From positions 62,001 to 126,000 of the forward strand of contig DAOUJW010000022.1 of assembly GCA_034422115.1 (NCBI GenBank): 64,000 nucleotides of DNA, given 5' to 3'. This document shows positions 51,388-60,800 of this stretch, in pieces. The notes under the pieces are model-generated. The model was not told the DNA's origin, did no database searches, and worked only from the letters and a program-made list of their open reading frames with translations. Position 1 is the first letter of the stretch. Every line of letters starts with the position of its first letter. Source of the DNA: DAOUJW01 sp034422115 (GTDB taxonomy: Bacteria; Chloroflexota; Dehalococcoidia; Lucifugimonadales; UBA2985). The position numbers and the translations under genes are program-made.

Positions 51388-52202
51388 GCGGGCTTGCGGG
51401 ACTGCTCCTGCGGCGTCCGCCGTCGCTGCGGGAGCTGGTCACCATTATCGGCCACGCCGACGACTACGCCTGGTTCGCGGGGCTGGTGCGCCGCCTATTC
51501 CCCTGTGAGGCGGAGGCGACGCTTTCGGCCCCCGACGTGCGTCAGAGGTTGGAGCGGTTCACACACCTCTTCCAGGAGCGGCACTTCCCCCTCTACGCGC
51601 CGTTCCTGGACGTGTACATGGACGAGGGAGACGAGCCGCCCTGGACCTGGCTGCGGAGGGGCGTTCCATTCGAGTTGGCGGGGTTCGGCTACGACGGCCT
51701 CCACGAGATGTGGGACGGCTACCGCGACGGCGTCTCGGCGATGGCCCTCCTGGTCAGTCCCCCCGACGTATTCTACGAAGGACCAGAGGGGATGAGGGTG
51801 GCCTGGCTGGAGTCGGCCTCCCAGCGCATCCCGAAGGAGACCCTGCTAAGGATACCCGAAGGAGGCGCACCCCTGGAGGACCTGACCGGGATGCTGAAGG
51901 GGACCCGGTTCGAAGGGGCGGCGCTGGCCTGCTCATGGGTCTGGGCCGAGACGGGCAACTTCTTCCTCGACCACAACTACGAAGACGGAATGTACGAGGG
52001 GTTCGCCGACCCCTGGGAGGACGAGATCATCGCCCAGGGCACGGAGGAGTGGCGGAGGGCCAGCGCCCTCATGGACGCGGTTTCCGATCTGGCCGACTGG
52101 CTGGAGGAGGACCTTCCGGGCCGCTTCGCCGAGATGCTGGACTTCGTCCTGGCCCGGCTATCCGAACAAGACCAAGACAAGGAGGTGAACGATGACGAGT
52201 GA
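51360..52202 (+). CDS. PRTRC-operon protein, possibly protein F
   Basis: 280 residues. Landmarks are a helical N-terminus, FPLYAPFLDVYMDEGDEPPWTWLRRGVPFELAGFGYDG, LLVSPPDVFYEGPEGMRVAWLES and a C-terminal acidic helical part. Position between proteins C and B is where protein F is found in PRTRC cassettes, but I cannot confirm the family by eye. The ATG (GGAGGTGATG context) overlaps the preceding gene, and its stop overlaps protein B by 11 nt. Confidence 0.5.
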   Translation: MEAAAPALLSGLAGLLLRRPPSLRELVTIIGHADDYAWFAGLVRRLFPCEAEATLSAPDVRQRLERFTHLFQERHFPLYAPFLDVYMDEGDEPPWTWLRRGVPFELAGFGYDGLHEMWDGYRDGVSAMALLVSPPDVFYEGPEGMRVAWLESASQRIPKETLLRIPEGGAPLEDLTGMLKGTRFEGAALACSWVWAETGNFFLDHNYEDGMYEGFADPWEDEIIAQGTEEWRRASALMDAVSDLADWLEEDLPGRFAEMLDFVLARLSEQDQDKEVNDDE

Positions 52203-52896
52203 CGCCAATGCGACCGAGTGGTCCCTGCCGGGTCCTGCGGAGGCGGCCAGGGACGACCTGCAGATGCAGATGGAGGTCTACAGCGAGACCATCCTGCTGC
52301 GGGGCTTCGAGGGCGACACCAACTGGGTGAGGACCGTCTCGGCGGACGAGATCGCAAGCGCCCTCACCCAGCACCTGGGCTTCTCCTCGGGGCTGCTGCC
52401 CAGGGAGGCCCTCTGGTGGGGCCAGGGGGAGACCGGCAGGACGGTGGCCCTCTGGAGACCCCCGCAGGTGTGGCGGGTATCCCTGCAACGGGAGGCGTTC
52501 AAGCCTCCCGCCCGGCTCCGGCTTCCCATGCCGGGGCTGGTCTTCGTCTGCTCGCCAGGCCGTGCGCCCTGGGTCTACGCGGCCCTGGAGCGGCCCAACG
52601 GCCCCGAGCAGCAGCTCTTCCGGGCGCCCGCCTTCAACGTCTTCCGGGACGGGCGGGTCTGCCCCGGAAGCCACCGGTTCCCTGAGGAGGTGGGACTGAT
52701 ACCGGAGTCCTTCTTCCAGTCCTTCTTCTCCCTTACCGGAGACTCCAGGGACCGCTCGAAGAAGCACCCCGAAAACCTGCAAGCGCTATGGGAGGAGTTG
52801 GATGGAAAAGACGAATACCCGGTGGAGGACCTTGTTCCCCAGTGTACGGTGGCCCAGGCGATGGCGGTCTCCGAGGGACGGCGCGGCTACCGCTAG
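52192..52896 (+). CDS. PRTRC system protein B (E2-like)
   Basis: 234 residues with the PRTRC_B pattern: VYSETILLRGFEG at the start, LPREALWWGQGETGRTVALWRPPQVWRVSL, LPMPGLVFVCSPGRAPWVYAALERP, and the hallmark FRAPAFNVFRDGRVCPGSHRFP. Protein B has been compared to E2-type conjugating proteins in computational work on prokaryotic ubiquitin-like systems; the Cys in DGRVCPGS is the conserved candidate. It is encoded in an overlapping run with proteins F(?) and A. Confidence 0.8.
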   Translation: MTSDANATEWSLPGPAEAARDDLQMQMEVYSETILLRGFEGDTNWVRTVSADEIASALTQHLGFSSGLLPREALWWGQGETGRTVALWRPPQVWRVSLQREAFKPPARLRLPMPGLVFVCSPGRAPWVYAALERPNGPEQQLFRAPAFNVFRDGRVCPGSHRFPEEVGLIPESFFQSFFSLTGDSRDRSKKHPENLQALWEELDGKDEYPVEDLVPQCTVAQAMAVSEGRRGYR

Positions 52897-53569
52897 GCCC
52901 GCCAACGCCGGACCGGGACCGGTGGGCTACCTCGTCAATCACCCCCGGGGGCTCGCAGGAGTCCAGGGCATCGGCTACGACTACGTTCTCGGATCGGGGG
53001 GCGTCTACGTCCAGTCCGAGAGCGCACACCTGACGGCGCGGATAGCGGTTGCGCCCTGCGAGGTGCGCGGCCTCGCTCCCGTGACCGAGAAGGTGCAGCT
53101 CACCCACGGCCCCATCCCGGCCCGCCTCTTTGAGGTGGGGCTGCGCTGGTTCCAGGACGACCCGTCCACCGAGCGGTTCTTCGCCGTGGTCTGGGACGGG
53201 CGCTCCTACCGGCTGGTGGCGCCCCCGCAGGCCGGGACCGGCACAAGACTCAAGTACGTTCCGCCCCCAGGGGTGGTCGCCGAGTTCCACTCCCACGGTG
53301 GCTCGCGGGCCTTCTTCTCGGCCACCGACGACCGGGACGAGCAGGGGTTCAGAGTCTACGGCGTCGTGGGACGCCTCGACGCGATTCAACCCGAGCTGAG
53401 CCTGCGGGTCGGGGTCTACGGCCACTTCGCCCCGGTGGACTGGCCGCAGGTGTTCGAGGGGCCGCCGCCGGGCCTCCGGCTCACGGGCGAAGACACCAGC
53501 GAAAAGGAGGTAAACGACCAATGCCCTACTACCTGGACAACGCGTTCCTGCTGGACAAGCCCTGGATAA
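52802..53569 (+). CDS. PRTRC system protein A (JAB/MPN-like protease)
   Basis: 255 residues. The conserved region starts GPVGYLVNHPRGLAGVQGIGYDYVLGSGGVYV; the JAB metal site is VVAEFHSHGGSRAFFSATDDRDEQGFR (E...H-S-H...S-x2-D), as in deubiquitinase-like JAB proteins. ATG 52802 has GGAGG upstream but makes a 95-nt overlap with protein B and ~40 residues unlike the family; GTG 52922 is an alternative start. The C-terminal end overlaps the ThiF gene by 49 nt. It may cleave the protein C tail or release conjugates. Confidence 0.8.
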   Translation: MEKTNTRWRTLFPSVRWPRRWRSPRDGAATARPANAGPGPVGYLVNHPRGLAGVQGIGYDYVLGSGGVYVQSESAHLTARIAVAPCEVRGLAPVTEKVQLTHGPIPARLFEVGLRWFQDDPSTERFFAVVWDGRSYRLVAPPQAGTGTRLKYVPPPGVVAEFHSHGGSRAFFSATDDRDEQGFRVYGVVGRLDAIQPELSLRVGVYGHFAPVDWPQVFEGPPPGLRLTGEDTSEKEVNDQCPTTWTTRSCWTSPG

Positions 53570-54318
53570 CGGTGGTGGGATGCGGCGGGACCGGCGGCTT
53601 CGTGGCCGAGGGCCTCTGCCGCCTATTCCAGGGACGGGAGGCCACCATCGTCCTGGTCGACCACGACAGGGTGGAGCCCCACAACCTGCTGCGCCAGAAC
53701 TTCTACGCCGAGGACGTGGGGAGGTTCAAGAGCCAGGCCCTGGCCGACCGGCTGGCGAGGGCGTACAACCGTCCCATCGGCTACTCGGTCTACCCCTTCC
53801 GGGATGAGGAACCCCGCTACCCCGGTATGCCCACCTACGGCAGCAACCTGCTCATCGGCTGCGCCGACAACGCCGAGGCGCGCAGGGTGATGGCCGAGTG
53901 CCTGCCTGGGCACCCGGCCCGTTGGCTCATCGACGCGGGCAACGACACCAACTGGGGGCAGGTGCTGGTCGGCAACGTCTCCGGCCAGCTGGACTGGGAC
54001 GAGCCCGCCTTCGCAGGCGAGACCTGTCACCTGCTGCCCGCGCCCACGCTCCAGCGGCCCGACCTGCTGACGGCGGTCTCGACCAGGCCGCCGGACGTGG
54101 ACTGCGCAGCCGCCCTCGACCTCACCGACCAGGACCCCACCATCAACCAGATGATGGCGTCCCTGGCGCTACAGGTGGTCCGCCGCATGGCGGCGGGAAC
54201 CTGCCCCTTCATGGGCCTCTACCTGGACATGGACCTGGGAACGGTCACCCCGACCTACGCCACGCCGGAGGCGGTGGAGCGAATCATGGGGGCCGGCTCC
54301 GGGCCGGAGACCGGGTGA
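53521..54318 (+). CDS. PRTRC system ThiF (E1-like adenylyltransferase)
   Basis: 265 residues, ThiF/MoeB fold: nucleotide-binding VVGCGGTGGFVAEGL (residues ~19-33), VDHDRVEPHNLLRQNFYAEDVGRFKSQALADRL with the conserved D, R and K, and GCADNAEARR. A later CHLLPAPTLQRPDLL and DCAAALDLTDQDPTINQMMA are PRTRC-ThiF landmarks; a Cys there may form a thioester. It would activate the C-terminal Gly of protein C. ATG behind AAAGGAGGTAAACGACC. Confidence 0.9.
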   Translation: MPYYLDNAFLLDKPWITVVGCGGTGGFVAEGLCRLFQGREATIVLVDHDRVEPHNLLRQNFYAEDVGRFKSQALADRLARAYNRPIGYSVYPFRDEEPRYPGMPTYGSNLLIGCADNAEARRVMAECLPGHPARWLIDAGNDTNWGQVLVGNVSGQLDWDEPAFAGETCHLLPAPTLQRPDLLTAVSTRPPDVDCAAALDLTDQDPTINQMMASLALQVVRRMAAGTCPFMGLYLDMDLGTVTPTYATPEAVERIMGAGSGPETG

Positions 54319-54383
54319 GCGCACGCCGTGAGTGAGCGGCGCCGTTGAACACAATCGGGAGAAGAGACAAGAGAGGAGACACC

Positions 54384-54743
54384 ATGACCACGACAATATG
54401 GCAGGACAACCACAGCGGGATTCGCAGGCACAAGCTGATGACCCAGGAGTTGGGGGAGAAGATCCCCGCCCTGGGCGCCAACGAGGACGTCGAGGACTAC
54501 GACGCCGTCCTCGCCCCGGCCAAGCTGTTCAGCCCCTACAGCGGCTGGACCTGGTACGTCACCGAGTGGGACGCCGAGACGGGACTCTGCTTCGGCCTCG
54601 TCGAGGGGTTCGAGACGGAGCTGGGATACTTCGATCTCACCGAGCTGGCTGAGACGACCGCGTTCGGCGGCGTCCCAGCCGTGGAGCGCGACCTGTACTG
54701 GGAGCCGAAGACCATCGGCGAGATCAGGGGGCAGGCGCGTTGA
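54384..54743 (+). CDS. DUF2958 protein
   Basis: 119 residues matching DUF2958: LMTQELGEKIPALGANEDV, PAKLFSPYSGWTWYVTEWDAETGLCFGLVEGFETELGYFDLTEL and AVERDLYWEPKTIGEI. The family is a common small gene of plasmids and integrative elements, often near PRTRC genes, with unknown function. The ATG is preceded by GAGAGGAGACACC. Confidence 0.85.
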   Translation: MTTTIWQDNHSGIRRHKLMTQELGEKIPALGANEDVEDYDAVLAPAKLFSPYSGWTWYVTEWDAETGLCFGLVEGFETELGYFDLTELAETTAFGGVPAVERDLYWEPKTIGEIRGQAR

Positions 54744-54797
54744 GAGGCACAGCTAAGAGAGTGGTAAGCGAGAGAGGATACAAGGAGAGGAGAAACC

Positions 54798-55280
54798 ATG
54801 CCTGACGAAGTTGGAACAGAGGCATCTCGCCCGGACTCCGTAAGCGTTGACGATAGTCTCTTCGGAGACATGGCAGACGACTCGGGTGCAGCGGCTGTCG
54901 AGGAGGACGATTCCGAGGGTAAGACCGCGCAGGACCAGCAGGGCTCCGACGACGCCGAGAGTCAGGACGGCCCGTCCGACGACCTGAAGGTCGTCGTGTC
55001 CATCAAGGGTGGCAGGGCCACTATAGGGGTGCAGCGGCCCTCGGCTGACCCTCACATCGAGTCGTTCGATAACCCGGAACTGACCGGGCTGGCGCAGGAG
55101 GTCCTGGCTGTGACCGAAAGGGCGAGGGCCAGGTGGGAGGACGAGCCAAAGCACCCGGCACACGAGAAACCCGCTCCTCCGGCCAAGCGCCGGAACCGGC
55201 GTCAGCAGGAGCCGGCGCAGGCTTCAACGGCCGAGGAGGAGGCAGACCAGGAGGAACCGGGGGCTCTGAGGCTCTTCTGA
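54798..55280 (+). CDS. PRTRC-operon acidic protein, possibly protein E-like
   Basis: 160 residues: a low-complexity acidic N-terminal half (Asp/Glu/Ser), a short core (DDLKVVVSIKGGRATIGVQRP, then FDNPELTGLAQEVLAVTERAR) that vaguely resembles PRTRC protein E, and a basic/acidic tail. The assignment is weak. It is the last gene of the long plus-strand operon, followed by a strong hairpin. Confidence 0.45.
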   Translation: MPDEVGTEASRPDSVSVDDSLFGDMADDSGAAAVEEDDSEGKTAQDQQGSDDAESQDGPSDDLKVVVSIKGGRATIGVQRPSADPHIESFDNPELTGLAQEVLAVTERARARWEDEPKHPAHEKPAPPAKRRNRRQQEPAQASTAEEEADQEEPGALRLF

Positions 55281-55644
55281 GGGCCGCAGCCGCAGGCCAG
55301 ATGCCACGTCCCCGGCCCCAATCGGGTGGGCGCTCGGCGTGGAGCTGGAACGAGATGAGGGGACGGTCGGCGCCGGGCGCTGGAGGGCAAACACACGGGA
55401 GGACGCCGCACCATAGCGGCGTCCTCCCGTGCACGGCCATGTATGCGGACTTTTTGCTTTTGAACCCGACCGCACAGATCGTGCCATGTGGCTATTGCCA
55501 AGGTGACGAATGCTCTCTACCATACCCGACGCCGACCACGGTCGGAATTTCCTGCCTGGAATAGCCTTGAGGATGACGGCCGCTATTGACGTCCCGAGAG
55601 AGGCGGTTCAAAGGCTGGAATAACCCGTCTTGGAGGAGCAGAGC
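55281..55644 (+). other. intergenic interval after the PRTRC operon
   Basis: 364 nt containing the terminator at 55394-55431 and, further on, the leader of the LexA-type gene. No gene is supportable; open frames have no ribosome site. Confidence 0.5.
55394..55431 (+). terminator. strong hairpin terminator of the PRTRC operon
   Basis: A perfect 16-bp stem CACGGGAGGACGCCGC/GCGGCGTCCTCCCGTG with a 6-nt loop. The next T-run (GACTTTTTGCTTTTG) is ~20 nt on. It closes the long plus-strand operon. Confidence 0.75.
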
Positions 55645-56070
55645 ATGTCGAAGATCACCCTGGATCAAAACCCGAAAGGGCCTGGCCAGACGGAGGCCAT
55701 TGCAAGCCTTGTGGAGCAGGGCCTCTCTCCAAGCGAGATAGGCAAGCGGCTGGGTATCGGCCGCGCCCGGGTCGGGCACATAGCGCGCGTCCATAATCTG
55801 CCCCTTTCAAACACCATGGCCGCGCGGCCCCCCAGCAGGCGGCAGTCCGACATGTTAGCCTATATCCGGGACTTCACCGCCCGCAACTCGTACCCGCCCA
55901 CCATCCGAGAAATCACGGGAGGATGCGACCTCAGCAGCACCTCGGTCGCGGACTACAACCTGCTGTGCCTGGAGGAGAAGGGGTATCTGAATCGCATACC
56001 CGGCATAGCCCGCGGGATAGTCCTGACTGAACGGAACAGGCCCGAGCCACAACCCGAACCAAGCGACTGA
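55645..56070 (+). CDS. LexA-type DNA-binding protein without peptidase domain
   Basis: 141 residues. Residues ~12-45 form one HTH (ASLVEQGLSPSEIGKRLGIGRARVGHIA). Residues ~60-125 are a LexA N-terminal winged helix: SRRQSDMLAYIRDFTARNSYPPTIREITGG, then STSVADYNLLCLEEKGYLNRIPG. LexA continues with an S24 peptidase for self-cleavage; here the protein stops. It may therefore be a non-inducible competitor, activator or modulator of SOS promoters, such as that of the adjacent imuB. ATG behind GGAGGAGCAGAGC; a TTG upstream in-frame is rejected. Confidence 0.82.
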   Translation: MSKITLDQNPKGPGQTEAIASLVEQGLSPSEIGKRLGIGRARVGHIARVHNLPLSNTMAARPPSRRQSDMLAYIRDFTARNSYPPTIREITGGCDLSSTSVADYNLLCLEEKGYLNRIPGIARGIVLTERNRPEPQPEPSD

Positions 56071-56386
56071 CCAAGGCTGCCAGAGGTTCATACGGCTATC
56101 CAAGAGGACGCACGCTAACCCCTGGTTTTTGGGACAATTTGGGACCGCTTGGCGCGGCGCTAATGGACTTCCAGAATAACCTCTCCCTCTGAGAGCGCGT
56201 CCGGCTTGACAACTAATCAAGCTCCTTGACACCCAAATCCGTCCATTTGTATCGGTCTTTTTTGTTGCCTGGAGTGAGCTGCATTTCTCCGCGATTTCCA
56301 GCCTCCGTTGTTGACAGACAGAACGTGCGTTCTGTATGATGCTTTTCTAAATTGTGTGCCCCCAGACCGCAACTTCAGGAGGAGCC
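56071..56386 (+). other. intergenic interval with the imuB promoter
   Basis: 316 nt between the LexA-type gene and imuB. The only recognisable element is the SOS-type promoter at 56311-56340 and the AGGAGG at 56377-56382. Confidence 0.6.
56311..56340 (+). promoter_or_regulatory. SOS-regulated promoter of the imuB-dnaE2 operon
   Basis: Perfect -35 TTGACA (56311-56316), an 18-nt spacer and -10 TATGAT (56335-56340). The spacer contains CAGAACGTGCGTTCTG (56319-56334), a palindrome apart from its central two bases, matching the Gram-positive/Actinobacterial LexA box core GAAC-N4-GTTC. Repressor bound here would directly block RNA polymerase. The binding protein could be host LexA or the LexA-type protein encoded just upstream. 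Confidence 0.85.
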
Positions 56387-57832
56387 TTGAAGATAGCCTG
56401 TGTCCTCGTCACCCACCTGAGGGCCAAGGTGGAGATGCGGCGACATCCACGCCTGAAGGACAGCTCCGTCGTCATCGTCGACCGCTCCCTCCCCAAGCCC
56501 GTCGTCGTCGACCACCTGCCAGCGTGCAGGGGTATCGCCCCGGGAATGACCCTGGAGCAGGCCCTCTCCCGCCAGGACGACGCCGTGGTCCTGGAAGCGG
56601 ACGAGCAGTACTACCGGAGGGTGTTCAGCCGGATGCTCTCCTCCCTACAGGGAATCAGCGACCGCGTGGAGAGGGCGGACCTGGGCGTGGCATACGTTGG
56701 ACTGGACGGCCTGGAGGACATGTACGGCGGCGAGGCACGGCTGGTGAACTCCCTGCTCAACGCCGCGCCACAGGACCTTGCGCCGCGTGTGGGGGTTGCT
56801 CACGCCAAATTCCCGTCCCTTGTGGCGGCCATGTCCAGCGCGCCTCTCGGAGCGACCAGGGTTCCTGAAGATGCCGCCTCCTTCCTCGCGCCCCACTCCA
56901 TCAACCTGCTGCCTGTTGACACCGCTGTGAAAGCCTCCATGCACCGCTTCGGACTCCACGCGATGGGCGAGGTGGTCGCCATGAAGGAGGTTACACTCGT
57001 TGACCAGTTTGGCCTTGCGGGGAGGACCGCGTGGAACCTCTGCCTGGGCGTCGACGACAGCCCGCTGACCCCCATGAAGAACGAGGAGTCCATAGAGGAG
57101 CGCATTTCGATGCCCTGGATCTCCAACTCCCTGGACTTCCTCCTGACGGCGGTGGACGCGCTGCTGAAGAGGGCCTACGCACGGCCTGAGATGCGGGGCA
57201 GGTACGCGGGCAGGGCCGACCTGCGGTGCGCTCTCAACGAGGCCCATACCTGGGAGAGGAGTGTCCACTTCAAGCAGGGCGCGGGCAGCCCTGAGCGGGC
57301 GTCCTTCGTAATCAGGAGCAGGTTGGAGATAGACCGTCCACAGGCCCCGGTGGAGGAGGTCGCTCTGACCCTCGCCGACCTCACCGGAGAGTCTGGGGTC
57401 CAGATGGGCCTGCTGCTGGGCGTCTGGGAAGGCAGGGAGCGTCGGCTGGTGGAGGTGGAGAGGCAGCTCCAGTCCCGCACAGGGGGCGTCAGCGTCCTGC
57501 ACCGCGTGGCGGAGGTCGCGCCCGGTCACCCCGCACCGGAGATGCGCTCCGTGCAGGTCCCCGTAGACTCACGTGGGAGAGAAGGGTTACGACCCGTGTC
57601 CACCCCCGTTGCAATCGAGGCGCGCGGAGGGCCGGATGGCGGGCCTCTAGAAGTGCGCGCCGGCAATCTATGGCACAGGGTTGTTCGCGTAGAGGACACC
57701 TGGAGCTTCGATCTGTGGTGGATGCCCCGTCCCATCACCCGCACCTACTACCGGGTGAGCCGCGAGGACGGACGGCAGCTCACCATATTCCTGGACCACC
57801 GGGACGGCTGCTGGTACAGGCAGCCCGCCTAG
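56387..57832 (+). CDS. imuB: ImuB-type Y-family polymerase-like protein (catalytically inactive)
   Basis: 481 residues. The N-terminal strand reads IACVLVTHLRAKVE where Y-family polymerases have D-x-D, and the SIDE-equivalent reads DLGVAYVGLDGL, so both catalytic carboxylate sites are lost, as in ImuB. HhH, thumb and little-finger regions follow (VDQFGLAGRTAWNLCLGVDDSPLTP), then a C-terminal DUF6504-like segment (VRVEDTWSFDLWWMPRPITRTYYRVSREDGRQLTIF in pattern). ImuB bridges DnaE2 and the clamp in mutagenic translesion synthesis. The TTG start is preferred because AGGAGG lies 4 nt upstream; GTG 56354 is an alternative. Confidence 0.85.
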   Translation: MKIACVLVTHLRAKVEMRRHPRLKDSSVVIVDRSLPKPVVVDHLPACRGIAPGMTLEQALSRQDDAVVLEADEQYYRRVFSRMLSSLQGISDRVERADLGVAYVGLDGLEDMYGGEARLVNSLLNAAPQDLAPRVGVAHAKFPSLVAAMSSAPLGATRVPEDAASFLAPHSINLLPVDTAVKASMHRFGLHAMGEVVAMKEVTLVDQFGLAGRTAWNLCLGVDDSPLTPMKNEESIEERISMPWISNSLDFLLTAVDALLKRAYARPEMRGRYAGRADLRCALNEAHTWERSVHFKQGAGSPERASFVIRSRLEIDRPQAPVEEVALTLADLTGESGVQMGLLLGVWEGRERRLVEVERQLQSRTGGVSVLHRVAEVAPGHPAPEMRSVQVPVDSRGREGLRPVSTPVAIEARGGPDGGPLEVRAGNLWHRVVRVEDTWSFDLWWMPRPITRTYYRVSREDGRQLTIFLDHRDGCWYRQPA

Positions 57833-57849
57833 CGACCCAGGACATCGCC

Positions 57850-60800
57850 GTGACCGACGGCTACGTCGAGCTGCACGCCAGGAGCTTCTACTCCTTCGGG
57901 ATGGGGGCATCCCACGTCCACGAGCTTCTGTCCAAGGCAGTGGAGTTGGGGTATCCCGCTCTGGCCCTCACCGATATGAACCTGTGCGGCGCGCTGGAGT
58001 TCGCGCGCCTCGGCGACAGCCTGGGGGTACAGCCCGTAACCGGCGGCGAGCTGACCCTGCTGGACGGCTCCCGCCTTGTCCTGCTGGCGAAGACAAGGGA
58101 GGGGTACGCCAACATATCCCGCCTCTTCACCCTCGCCAACTCCGTAGATCGCAGAAAACCCAGGCTGGACCCCGCCCTCTTGCGGGAGTACGCCGACGGC
58201 GTTGTCCTGCTCACTGGAGGGCGCGGCGGGCCATTCGCCAAACTCCTGTCGGACGGCCGCCGTGAGGAGGCCAGGGCGCTGCTCAGGGACTATCTGGACT
58301 GGTACGGCGTGGAGTCGGTGTACGTGGAGTTGCAACAGAACTTCCTCCGGGGGGACACCGAGCGCAATCGGGAGTCGGTAAGGCTTGCGAAGGAGGTTGA
58401 TGTTCCGGTTGTGGCAACCAACGACGTCCTCTACCACTCCTCGGAGAGGTACAGGCTGCAGCACGCCTTGGTCGCCGCCAGTCTCAACACCACCGTTGAC
58501 CAAGCGCTACCGTTCATAAACCCCAACCATCACCTGCACCTGAAGTCGCCGGAGCAGATCGCCCATCTCTTCAGGGACTGCTCGGAGGCCGTCGCGAACA
58601 CCCTCAAGATAGCCGATAGGTGCGCCTTCAACCTCGCGACGGACCTGGGCTACACCCTGCCGGATCCCGCCGTGCCGGAGGGGTACACCGCCGACGGCTA
58701 CCTGAGGCGGCTCTGCATGGAGGCCGCCGTGAGGCGATACGGCTCCATCTCCAGGCGGGTGGAGGAGCGCCTGGAGGAGGAGTTCAACCTGATTGCCCGA
58801 CACGGCATGGCCGGCTTCCTCCTCCTCTACCGGGAGATAGCCCTCATAGCCCAGGGCATCATGGGGGAGAGGGGGCTGGCGCACCCGGAGACTCCCCTGG
58901 AGGAGAGGCCGCCGGGCAGGGGACGCGGCTCATCGGTGGCGATGCTGGTGGGATACCTCATCGGCATAAGCCACGTGGACCCCCTCAGGTGGGACCTCAC
59001 CCTGGAGCGGTTCATCTCCGAGGACACCTCCATCCTGCCGGACATCGACCTAGACTTCCCACGCAACCTCAGAGATGAACTGATACAGAGGGTGCACCAG
59101 CACTTCGGGCCGGACAACGCCGTCCTCGCCGGGGCCATAGCTACCTACTCAGCCAAGGGCATCATCCAGGACCTGGGCAAGGCCCTGGGACTGCCGAAGG
59201 ATGACCTCCGGCTGCTCTCGAAGCAACTCCATTCCCACGACGGCGCAGACCTGCGAGAAGAGATGCTTGGCCTTCCCGCCTTCAGAGAGCGAGTGGACGC
59301 CCCAGGCTGGCGGGACCTCCTGGAGATGGCGCCCCAGCTAATGCACGCTCCCAAGAGCTTGGGGCAGCACGTCGGCGGGATGATTCTGAGCCAGGCCCCC
59401 ATCTCCGGCATGACGCCAGTGCGTGAAGGCGCTATGGATGGGCGGTACATTATGGATTGGAACAAGGACAGTGTAGCCGACGCCAACTTCGCTAAGATAG
59501 ACCTCCTCTCCCTGCCCGTGCTCGACCAGCTTGAGGAGGCCCTTGACCTCATAGAGATGCGAGAGGGTGTCAGGCCGGACCTGTCCAGGCTGGACCCTGA
59601 AGACCCCAACGTCTACGACATGATAAACGAGGGCCGCTCCAAAGGCGTGTTCCTGCTCCAGTCCCCCGCTCAGCTGAAGATGGCCCAGCGCCTCAGGTCC
59701 CGATGCCTCCTGGACCTGGCCTACCAGGTGGCCCTCATACGACCCGGTGTCGGCGTGCAGGGCAGCGCCGTCTCCCAGTTCGTGGAGCGGTACAGGCACG
59801 GCGTCCCCTGGGAGTACGATCACCCCCTGGAGAAGCGCGCCTTGGAGCGGGGCTGCGGCATCATCGTGTGGCAAGAGCAGGTGGTGCAGCTCATAATGGA
59901 CGTGGCGGATATGACGGCGGCTCAGGCCGACGAGGTGCGACGGGCCTTCGCCAAGCCCAACGCCGACCACCTCATCGCCATGCACAGGCAGAGGTTCCTG
60001 GAAGGAGCGCTGGGAAACGGCGTGCCGGAGGAGGTTGCACTAAAGATATTCGACAAGATCAACGGCCACTATATGTTCCCGGAGTCCCACTCCCACGCCT
60101 TTGCAGTCACCGCTTACCAGGCCGCGTGGCTCAAGCGATACCACCCTCTGGAGTTCTTCGTGACCCTGGTGAACAACCAGCCAATGGGCTTCTACCCTCT
60201 GGAGACCATCAAGGAGGACGCGCGGCGATTCGGCGTGACCTTCCTCAACCCCTGCGTCAATCGCAGCCACGTGAGGTGCATCCCCGATGACGGCTTTCTC
60301 CTGCTGGGCCTCGGCATCATCAAGGACGTGGGCGAGGAGTCGGCTAGAGCGATGGTCGATGAGAGGGAGATGCACGGCCTCTACACCTGCCCGGCGGACC
60401 TGGTGAGGCGCACCGGCCTGAAACCCCGGGCGGTGCTGTCCCTGGCGCTGGCCGGGGCCCTGGACGGCCTCAACCCCAACCGTCGCGAGGCGCTGTGGGA
60501 GGCGGGGCTCTCCACAAGGCCCACTAGGAGGGGACAGAGGGCCTTTCCCGTATCGGTGGAGGACGGCGTGCCGGACCTCACGGACTTCACCCCCTTCGAT
60601 AGAATGGCTGGCGAGTACAGGGTAATGGGCGTCTATCCCAAGGGTCACCTGATGGAGTTCGTGAGACCGGGATTGAGCGCGGACGTGCTGCCGGCGTCCG
60701 CTGTGGAGGACGTGGAGGAAGGCCGCGAGATTCTGGTGGCGGGCTGGCCCGTCGCCAGGCAGCACCCCAGGGGCAAGGAGGGGACGGTCTTCGTGACCTT

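Noticed and set aside
38083..55280. ParB-related member expected in a PRTRC cassette
   Set aside because: No ParB-like motif recognised in any gene of the operon; the 38083 protein has an HTH and coiled coil but no ParB box.
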